From Bradyrhizobium sp. C9 (GTDB taxonomy: Bacteria > Pseudomonadota > Alphaproteobacteria > Rhizobiales > Xanthobacteraceae), in the NCBI RefSeq assembly GCF_002532045.1, contig NZ_NWTG01000003.1, positions 124,001 through 188,000 of the forward strand: 64,000 bases of DNA, in the 5' to 3' direction. A model generated the notes under the pieces. The model made no database searches. It was not told the origin of the DNA and saw nothing but the letters and a program-made list of their open reading frames with translations. Both the position numbers and the translations under genes were made by a program. Below, in pieces: positions 57,201-64,000 of this stretch. Each line of letters begins with the position of its first letter. Position 1 is the stretch's first letter.

Positions 57201-57927
57201 TCCTGAGAGAACGGGCTGGTGAGCGCGGCGCCCCTCATCCTGTGTGCGCCGCCTGCAAGCGGTCCGATGATGGCCTCACGTTGACATTTTTCATCCCTGC
57301 AAATGCGATGCCATCGCAAAAGCTCGAGCCACTCCCGGAGTGGCAAGCGTCAACGCGGAATGATCGTCAAGCCCCGGACACCGGTTTGGCCTATCTTTCT
57401 CGGATAGCTAGCCGTACGAAGGACACTAGTCTTTGCTTGTTTCCGACGGTTAGAGGCGCAACAGCTCGAGTTGCCTTTGTCGCAAAGCGCACAAAGCCGA
57501 CGGCACCCGGACCTTGCGTTTACTTCGAGAAGAACACCACAGCTCGCGTGAACACGGCCGTCAGCTCCCCGGCAGCATTTGCTGTCAATCTGGAAGCTCT
57601 CACAAAACGCAAAGGCGCTGCGCTACGCCTGAGCTCAATACACGAACATTCATGGAGGACCGGAGCTGACCGCGGGGAACTTCTACGCTATACCGGGGCA
57701 TCGGATCGCGGCAGATCATCCGAACGTGACGGAAAATCAGAGCTGCGATTCCAAATTCCCGGTGTCGGAGCGCTGGGTTGTGATGGAGCAATCAACCAAA
57801 TCCTCCCTGCCATTTATGTTGGCGCCAGAAGGGCAGCATCGGCGTCGCGTGCAGTCATCAATTACCTTTGCTATCTGGTTAGGTCCAGGAAGCGTGCGTT
57901 CGATAGCGAGCTGGTCGCCGGCATCCC
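57201..57927. other. Stretch without a convincing gene between two transporters
   Basis: A plus-strand frame of 287 codons (57185-58048) covers it but overlaps the start of the MFS gene and 120 bp of the TauE-like gene, and shows no domain or hydrophobic pattern. I treat the region as non-coding. Confidence 0.4.
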
Positions 57928-58818
57928 TCAAGCGCTTATATCCGCGGAGCGCCGCGACTGTCGTTCTGACCAGGTCGGACTGTGCGTGGTAACGAATGAG
58001 TATAGCAAGCAAAAATCGATCAGTATTGTCGCCGTCATCACGCTGTAAGCCCAGCCGTTCTGCACGAGATCGAGCTCGATCAACACCCGTGACAGACCGA
58101 ATCCCACGATCCAAGCATCAAAGCTCATGCAAATGCGTCGAAACATCTCCGGATCAAGCCGCCGAATGACGTAGGATCCCAGCGGGATGCCGAGCAAAAC
58201 ACTGGGTATAAAGGCATAAAGCAGGCTGCCGCTTTCGGAAATGAAAAGGCCGAGCTTGTAGTAGACAAAGGCAGTCGCGCTCGATTCCACTACGCGAACC
58301 AGGGCAAGACCGGCGCGAAATTCGTTTTTGACGAGGCCCTGGTTGTTAAACAGCATGGCCAAAGGCGGGCCAGAGATAGTCGTCACCGAATAGAGGATGC
58401 CCAGCATCGACCCGAATGGCAGACCGATCAGCCAGCTCGCTTCGATAGGGCGGCGCCAGCCCGCGGCTTGCAACAAGATCAGGGGCAAAATGATCGTGTA
58501 CGTGGCGAATTTGATCCAGCCCGGCTGCAGTGAGGCCAACGCATAGCCCCCGAGCGCAATGCCTGGCAAGAGCCCAAGCAAGATGGGAAACACTCGTCTC
58601 CAAACCGCCGGCACACCCTTCAGATTGATGAAGAGAACGTAAACGTTGACGAAGACTTCGATGATAACAATGGCCGGGTTGAGAATGCGATTGGGGTAGA
58701 AAACCAGCGCAAGGGGTACAGTGAGCGACGAAAAACCGTAGCCAATGGCTCCATTTACAAAGGCCGCAAAACAAGTTGTTGCGGCCAAAAATAGCATAGC
58801 ACCATCAAACTCAGGCAT
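57928..58818 (-). CDS. TauE/SafE-family membrane transporter
   Basis: 296 residues with eight or so hydrophobic spans. Family marks: the N-terminal AAFVNGAIGYGFSSLTVPLA and the second repeat PFGSMLGILYSVTTISGPPL, both with the Gly-rich turn and Pro typical of TauE/SafE (DUF81) proteins. Members export sulfite, sulfoacetate or related anions or import organic sulfur acids; the substrate here is unknown. Inner membrane. It lies alone. The C-terminal tail is polar (TWSERQSRRSADISA). Confidence 0.85.
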   Translation of the reverse strand: MPEFDGAMLFLAATTCFAAFVNGAIGYGFSSLTVPLALVFYPNRILNPAIVIIEVFVNVYVLFINLKGVPAVWRRVFPILLGLLPGIALGGYALASLQPGWIKFATYTIILPLILLQAAGWRRPIEASWLIGLPFGSMLGILYSVTTISGPPLAMLFNNQGLVKNEFRAGLALVRVVESSATAFVYYKLGLFISESGSLLYAFIPSVLLGIPLGSYVIRRLDPEMFRRICMSFDAWIVGFGLSRVLIELDLVQNGWAYSVMTATILIDFCLLYSFVTTHSPTWSERQSRRSADISA

Positions 58819-59394
58819 TTACTTAACCTTCCTAGTCCGGAGCGCGTCCGATCACACGTCAGCGAATCAGACGTGGACATTGGTCATCAGGATTGCGGCA
58901 GATTCCGCCCTCGCTTCGCAGCTCCGGCGACCTTCACATTGGCTTTTGGCCGTGGCCAAGCGCGCTAGTTTCTCTTATTATCGACTTCGGTTGTATGAAG
59001 CTGCGTTGTACTTCCCCTACCCGACCGCGATCACTCAGCTAATACGTGTCAGTCTATTTTTCGGCTGTCGATCGCTGGTTTTCGTATCGAAGCCATGACT
59101 GCGGCGGTCGTAGATGCGAGGGGCCCCTGACGACCAGTTCCGAACGGTCCCCAGTGGACTTGAACTGTCGGCAACTAAACCCTAAGGTCGTTGCAACCCA
59201 GAGGTCGTCGTTTTCAACTAGCAATGCGAGGCGCTCAGACGGGAGTAAAGCAATTCGCTCCAGAGACGTTGGGATAATAGCAACATCACCTTTTCAGCGT
59301 TGACAAGTTCTTCGCCGGCCGCCTGACGCAGCGGTCGGCGAACAACGCCCTATCCGGAGCAGCAATCGAGCGAACGCGGATTGATTAATCGTTA
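58819..59394. other. Gene-free stretch between TauE-like and RND genes
   Basis: Only short frames on the plus strand, no domains, no clear terminator. Nothing further recognised. Confidence 0.45.
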
Positions 59395-62300
59395 CTATTT
59401 GGCCAGCTGGACATCAGCAGCGCCGGTGAGTTCAACCTCTGTGCCGTTCTTCCCGTGACCGGCGCTCGCGTCGGCTCGGTGATCGGACGCGATTGCGACA
59501 TAGACCGCCGGCAGCACGAAGAGAGTGAAGAGCGTGCCGATAGACATGCCAGCGACGAGCACCAGCCCGATCGAAAAGCGACTCGCGGCGCCAGCTCCCG
59601 TTGCGGTCAACAAGGGTATGAGGCCCGTGACCATCGCCGCCGTCGTCATCAAGATTGGACGCAACCGGACGCGCGCCGCCATCTCTATAGCCGAGCGACG
59701 GTCAAGTCGCTCCTTGAGCTGCAGTTCATTGGCGAACTCAACCATCAAGATGCCATGCTTGGAAATCAACCCGACCAGCGTTAGCAGTCCGACCTGGGTG
59801 TAGATGTTGATCGTCGCCCAGCCCAAAAATAGCGGTATCAGGGCGCCGACGATTGCCATCGGCACGCTGATCATAATAACGAGGGGATCGCGCAGACTTT
59901 CGAACTGCGCCGCAAGCGCCAAGAATATGACGATAAGGGCAAACGCGAAGGTAATGGCCAGTTGGTTACCCTCGTGCACATATTGCCGGGCGTCGGCAAG
60001 GAAGTCGTGGCTGAAGCCTGCGGGCAGTTTCTTTGCCTGCGCTTCCAGGAAGTCCACGGCCTGACCGATCGTAACGCCGGGCATCGGCACGGCTTGAAAG
60101 GTCGCGCAGTTGAGCTGGTTGTAGTGCGTGAGTGCGTTCGGATCAGTCGCAGTCTCCACCGAGACTACGGTAGACAGCGGAAGCATCGAACCTTTCGCGG
60201 TCTTCACATAATAGTTTCCGATCGCTTCCGGGGCCAGGCGTTGCTCGCGGGGCACCTGCGGAATCACTTGGTACGAACGGCCTTGCAGATTGAAGTGATT
60301 GACGTAGTTTCCGCCAAGTAGGGTGGCGAGCGCGTTACCAATATTCTGCATGGTGATGCCAAGATCGTTGGCCTTCGATCGATCGACCTTGATTCGTACC
60401 ACGGGCTGATTGAACTCGAGGTCAGAATCGCTGACCATGAACAGACCGCTTTTGCGCGCGGCATCCTTCAGGTTCGACATCTGCTCATAGACGGATTGGA
60501 AACCTAGCGTCGAATTGATCACCATCTGCACTGGTAGCCCGTCCGTGCCTCCCGGAAGCGACGGCAGGCTAAACGCAAATGCGTTAATACCTTCGATTTT
60601 GGACAGCTCGACCTGGACAAGGGACTTTAGCGCGATCGATGACCGCTTGCGCTCATCCCAAGGCTTGAGCAACATGCCGGCCATCCCTCCCCGCGAGCCG
60701 CTAGTGCCGTTGAGCACGAAGCTCAAATCGGTCTCGGGAAACTTCTGAAACGCCTTTTCGAGCTTGGCGCCGTAATAGTTGAGGTAGTCGATGTTGGCGT
60801 ATTTCGGCGCTTTGGTTAGCGCGAATACAATCCCTTGATCTTCCTCCGGCGCGAGTTCCTTGGAAGTGTGCATATAGAGAAAACCGACGAGACCCAGCAT
60901 GGTCAGGGCGAACAGCCCGGTAATCGGACGATAGTCGAGCGAGCGGTCGAGCTTGCGTCCGTACCAGCGTGTCGTGGCGCCAAACACGCGGTTCACAACT
61001 CTTGCAAACCGCCCCTTCTCAGCGCTCTTCAGGCAGACCGAGCACATCATCGGCGACAGCGTCAAAGCGATCACGCCCGACACGATCACCGCCCCCGCCA
61101 GCGTAAACGCGAACTCGCGGAACAGCGCGCCGGTGACGCCCCCGAGAAAACCGATGGGCGCGTATACGGCGGCCAACGTAATCGTCATGGAGACGACGGG
61201 GCCCACGATCTCGCGCGCGCCTCTCGCAGCAGCCTGGAGGGGCGGCGCACCTTCTTCCAGATGGCGATGAACGTTCTCCACCACGACGATCGCGTCGTCG
61301 ACCACGAGACCGATCGCGAGTACCATCGCAAGGAGGGTAAGGAGATTGAATGAAAATCCCAGCGCCAGCATCATGCTGCAGACACCGACGAGCGACAACG
61401 GAATGGTAACGACGGGAATGATTACCGACCGCAGCGAGGCCAGGAATAGAAAGATGACCACCACCACTATCACGACGGCCTCAATGAGCGTCTTCTCCAC
61501 TTCATCGATCGACGATTGAATGAATTTGGTGGAATCGTAGGCCACTTTCATCTTCAGTGCCGGCGGCAGGTTACGTTCCATTTCTGGAAACAGCGCCCGA
61601 ACACCTCGCACTATGTTTAGCGGATTGCCCTGCGGGCTCGCCTGGACACCGATGAAGACCGCGTGCTCGCCGTTCATGGAGACGCTGACGTCTGTGGTCT
61701 GCGCGGCAAGCTCGACTGCCGCAATGTCCTCCATGCGTACAAAGCCGCCGTCATTCGCTTTGACGACCATGCGCTTGAAGTCATCGACACTCCGCAGGTC
61801 GGTGTTTGTCGTGACGTCGGAGATGGTGAAATAGCCCTTGGTCTGACCGGACGCGGCCTGGAAGTTGTTGGCGGCGATTGCGGCCGAAACATCTGCCGGC
61901 GACACGCCGTGCCCCGCCATTTTCGCAGCATCGAGCCATAGCCGCATCGCAAAACTTTGGCTGCCCAGGATGTCAGCCGCCGCAACGCCGTCGACGGTCG
62001 ACATAACCGGTTGCACGACGCGCGAGAGATAGTCCGAGATCGCGCTGGCCGTCAGTTCCTCGCTGGAGAAGGCGATGTACATGACAGCGGTAGCCTGACC
62101 GCTTGACTTAGTGACGACCGGATCGTTCGATTCTTTCGGGATTAACGATTTGACTGAATTGACCTTAGACAGCACCTCGGTGAGTGCCTCGTTGGGATCG
62201 AAATTGAGCTTGATGTAGACTTGGATCGTCGACGCACCGAGCACAGATGAGGAAGTGACATAGTCGACGCCCTCTGCGGAAGCGACCGCCTGCTCCAGAG

Positions 62301-62496
62301 GAGTGGTGATGAACCCCTGGATCATGTCGGCGGAGGCGCCAGGATAGGAGGTCGTGATATTGACGACCGTGTTAGACAGTTTGGGATACTGCCGGATTGG
62401 CAGAACAGCGGCCGCGCGAAGGCCGATCAGCAAGATCAGTAGACTGACGACGATAGATAAAACCGGACGCTTGATGAAAAGCTCTGTAAATGTCAT
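59395..62496 (-). CDS. RND efflux pump, HAE1 family inner-membrane subunit
   Basis: 1033 residues from MTFTELFIKRPVLSIVVSLL; the frame begins 4 codons earlier. Twelve membrane spans, two large periplasmic loops, and the proton-relay helix 4 with LAIGLVVDDAIVVVENVHRH (paired Asp). Also IRQYPKLSNTVVNITTSYPG near residue 35 and KHGILMVEFANE in helix 10. It would expel hydrophobic compounds across both membranes with a fusion protein and outer-membrane channel. Neither partner is encoded next to it. Rhizobial relatives include NolG-type pumps, but the name is not certain. GAGTCGAG lies very close to the chosen ATG. Confidence 0.9.
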   Translation of the reverse strand: MTFTELFIKRPVLSIVVSLLILLIGLRAAAVLPIRQYPKLSNTVVNITTSYPGASADMIQGFITTPLEQAVASAEGVDYVTSSSVLGASTIQVYIKLNFDPNEALTEVLSKVNSVKSLIPKESNDPVVTKSSGQATAVMYIAFSSEELTASAISDYLSRVVQPVMSTVDGVAAADILGSQSFAMRLWLDAAKMAGHGVSPADVSAAIAANNFQAASGQTKGYFTISDVTTNTDLRSVDDFKRMVVKANDGGFVRMEDIAAVELAAQTTDVSVSMNGEHAVFIGVQASPQGNPLNIVRGVRALFPEMERNLPPALKMKVAYDSTKFIQSSIDEVEKTLIEAVVIVVVVIFLFLASLRSVIIPVVTIPLSLVGVCSMMLALGFSFNLLTLLAMVLAIGLVVDDAIVVVENVHRHLEEGAPPLQAAARGAREIVGPVVSMTITLAAVYAPIGFLGGVTGALFREFAFTLAGAVIVSGVIALTLSPMMCSVCLKSAEKGRFARVVNRVFGATTRWYGRKLDRSLDYRPITGLFALTMLGLVGFLYMHTSKELAPEEDQGIVFALTKAPKYANIDYLNYYGAKLEKAFQKFPETDLSFVLNGTSGSRGGMAGMLLKPWDERKRSSIALKSLVQVELSKIEGINAFAFSLPSLPGGTDGLPVQMVINSTLGFQSVYEQMSNLKDAARKSGLFMVSDSDLEFNQPVVRIKVDRSKANDLGITMQNIGNALATLLGGNYVNHFNLQGRSYQVIPQVPREQRLAPEAIGNYYVKTAKGSMLPLSTVVSVETATDPNALTHYNQLNCATFQAVPMPGVTIGQAVDFLEAQAKKLPAGFSHDFLADARQYVHEGNQLAITFAFALIVIFLALAAQFESLRDPLVIMISVPMAIVGALIPLFLGWATINIYTQVGLLTLVGLISKHGILMVEFANELQLKERLDRRSAIEMAARVRLRPILMTTAAMVTGLIPLLTATGAGAASRFSIGLVLVAGMSIGTLFTLFVLPAVYVAIASDHRADASAGHGKNGTEVELTGAADVQLAK

Positions 62497-63237
62497 CTCG
62501 ACTCGCATTCAAAGAGGGTGACGCAAACTCGCTAGCGAGTCGCGCGACAGCCATCGTTATTAAAGCGGCAACTGCGGCCAGGCCCCTGCTATAAGCGAAA
62601 CTGAAGTGGCCGCTCTAAAGACTCGTATGTTCCCAAGCAGAGGCTCAGCCTTCCGCTTCTTCCATTCTCGCTGCTTATGATGAACGCCGACCCCGCTTGG
62701 CTGAGTGCGATCTCGAATAGGGAGCGCCTTCGCAAGATAAGACCCAAGTCCTTTTTGCGCGTAATCAGCCTGAGGTCCGCCTCAGGATGTGGAGGTGGGC
62801 TCACGTGCTTCCATTTACTCTCGTGCTCAAGTCTGAATGGAGCGCAAAACCGTCTAGGTGAATCGCGTCAGTTCAAGGCTTCGACCCGTTCGATCGAATG
62901 ATTCAGCTTTGAAATCGAAAGTATGGAAAACCTGGCAGATGCTCAACTCTACAAAGGTAAGCGGGTGATATCGCATGGGCTGCAAAGCCTATACCAAGGT
63001 TTGTTCTCGGTCCGACTCAAACTTCCACAGTATTCCCCCAGGCGGGTCGGGCGACGGTCCCGTCTTGTACGCGGCCTCGTGCCACTCAAGCTTCCTCTTG
63101 GGCTTTCTCATCATCCTTAGGTCGGCTCGGAAGCGATCGACTGCGCCACTCGTTTTGCTCGAGGCGTGATGCAAATCTCATCTCGAAGGACCTAATCCGC
63201 CCACACGATCGGGTTGTAAAAGCCGACATGCACAGAA
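62497..63237. other. Gene-free stretch right of the RND pump
   Basis: This is where a membrane-fusion protein gene would be expected. Only short frames with no lipoyl or coiled-coil pattern are seen on either strand. Confidence 0.4.
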
Positions 63238-63560
63238 TTGACTCAGAGAGTCCGCGTGCAGGCGATATGCTCACGCATCATTGAGAGCTTTGCGCTGGAC
63301 GGCAATGAATGTGGCGACATTTATGTTGGCCGGCGTGCGGGTGACGAGATGTTCTACGCCGGCAAGGTCGACCACGGCTTCGACAAGGCCTCGGCCACCG
63401 ATCTCCACAAACTACTGACGCCGCTGATCCGCAAGACCCAGGCCCACACCAAACGCATCGAGCATGAGGCGATCTAGGTTGCGCCGAAGCTGTTCGTCGA
63501 AATCGAGTAATCTTGTCAACTGCCGAAGGTAAGGGGCGACATTCAGCTCTTTCATGGTGT
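63238..63560 (+). pseudogene. C-terminal fragment of an ATP-dependent DNA ligase (LigD/LigC type)
   Basis: From about 63290 the frame encodes GDIYVGRRAGDEMFYAGKVD, then HGFDKASATDLHKLL, PLIRKTQ and KRIEHEAI, the oligonucleotide-binding end domain of bacterial NHEJ-type ligases. A TAG at 63475 stands where Trp is expected before VAPKLFVEIE, a TAA replaces the following Tyr, and STAEGKGRHS then continues in another frame. There is no nucleotidyltransferase core upstream. So it is a truncated, inactive scrap. Confidence 0.8.
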
Positions 63561-64000
63561 CGGGGAGGATCCATCATTACCTCACCGCGCTGCAGCTTCT
63601 GCAATGATACCCGCTGGCTCCGGGAGGTGAATCCGGCTCAGCCATACAAAGACCACACGCCTGCATGCGCTTCGCACTGTCAGGATGCCGCGTCCGGTCT
63701 GTTGCAAACCCGACGATCACGGCTTTGTCCCGCCCTCACCGCAAGAATTCAAGCCGGATCTGTATCGGCGCTAGCGCGCCTACTCATAATTCGCCGTGTT
63801 CGCTTTACCACTAAAACCAGTCATCGCCGGGCGATCAGGGCATGTCGGTGATGGGCGATGAGGCGACATCGCGAGCTATTTTTGATTTTGACGCGACGAA
63901 CTTCTACGAATTTCTTTAAACATGCGTATTCAGATTGGTACGTTGCTTGCTTTGTTCAGGACCTCATCATCCACGATTATCTTCTGAGCGGACCTGCGTC
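63561..64000. other. Right end of window, no gene recognised
   Basis: A 112-codon frame (63513-63851) overlaps the ligase scrap and has no domain. The rest is AT-richer toward the end with no feature I can name. Confidence 0.4.

Noticed and set aside
57185..58048. 287-codon plus-strand frame between the MFS and TauE-like genes
   Set aside because: Overlaps both neighbours' coding sequence, no ribosome site, no recognisable fold; could be reconsidered if conserved in relatives.
1..64000. CRISPR arrays, rRNA and tRNA genes
   Set aside because: I looked for regular short repeats with spacers and for tRNA/rRNA signatures by eye and saw none; tRNAscan-SE or Infernal would be needed to exclude a tRNA fully.

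Overview
The window looks like part of a Bradyrhizobium symbiosis island. The evidence is a nifDKENX operon without nifH beside it, a hup/hyp uptake-hydrogenase cluster, a NodV/NodW-type two-component pair, GDP-fucose and glucosamine genes for Nod-factor synthesis, a nod box, two probable type III effector genes each preceded by a tts box, and many decayed genes and mobile-element scraps. The order nodW-nodV, hup-hyp, nifDKENX, nopP resembles, as far as I remember, the symbiosis locus of B. diazoefficiens. All product names come from reading the sequence; no database search was run.

Layout. 1-1.3 kb: an unrecognised 196-residue gene behind a good NifA/sigma-54 promoter, convergent with a Rieske ferredoxin gene. 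1.9-2.9 kb: a NopP-like effector with a tts box. 3.4-11.3 kb (minus strand): nifD-nifK-nifE-nifN-nifX-DUF269-DUF683-fdxB behind a sigma-54 promoter with two upstream TGT-N10-ACA sites. 11.5-17 kb (minus): fdxN-sufBCDS behind its own NifA-type site, a SUF iron-sulfur system that seems dedicated to nitrogen fixation. 17.3-18.5 kb: alanine dehydrogenase with a strong terminator. 18.7-32.7 kb (minus): hupSLCDF, an unrecognised ORF where hupG is expected, hupH, a decayed hupI/hupJ stretch, hupK, hypABFCDE, led by a sigma-54 promoter and a distal NifA-type site.

33.3-39.4 kb: accessory genes, namely a serine beta-lactamase-family protein, an orphan modB, a vanA-gntR-vanB demethylase operon with twin TGTATACA sites, and an excisionase-like relic. 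39.9-41.7 kb: a nod box whose first clear downstream gene is a C4-dicarboxylate carrier (dctA). 42.4-46.3 kb: nodV, nodW and a lone receiver protein. 46.6-48.9 kb: a 729-residue putative effector. 49.2-52.2 kb: a dead IS630 element and nodM. 53.7-55.8 kb: gmd and fcl with housekeeping-like, very GC-rich codons. 56-62.5 kb: an MFS carrier, a TauE-like carrier and an RND pump without a partner. 63.3-63.6 kb: a fragment of an ATP-dependent DNA ligase.

Working together: sigma-54/NifA appears to switch on nitrogenase, its Fe-S supply (SUF, ferredoxins), the unknown 196-residue protein and the H2-recycling hydrogenase. DctA would bring dicarboxylates and alanine dehydrogenase would handle fixed nitrogen. 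NodVW senses plant signals, NodM/Gmd/Fcl supply sugar precursors, and TtsI-driven effectors act in the host cell.
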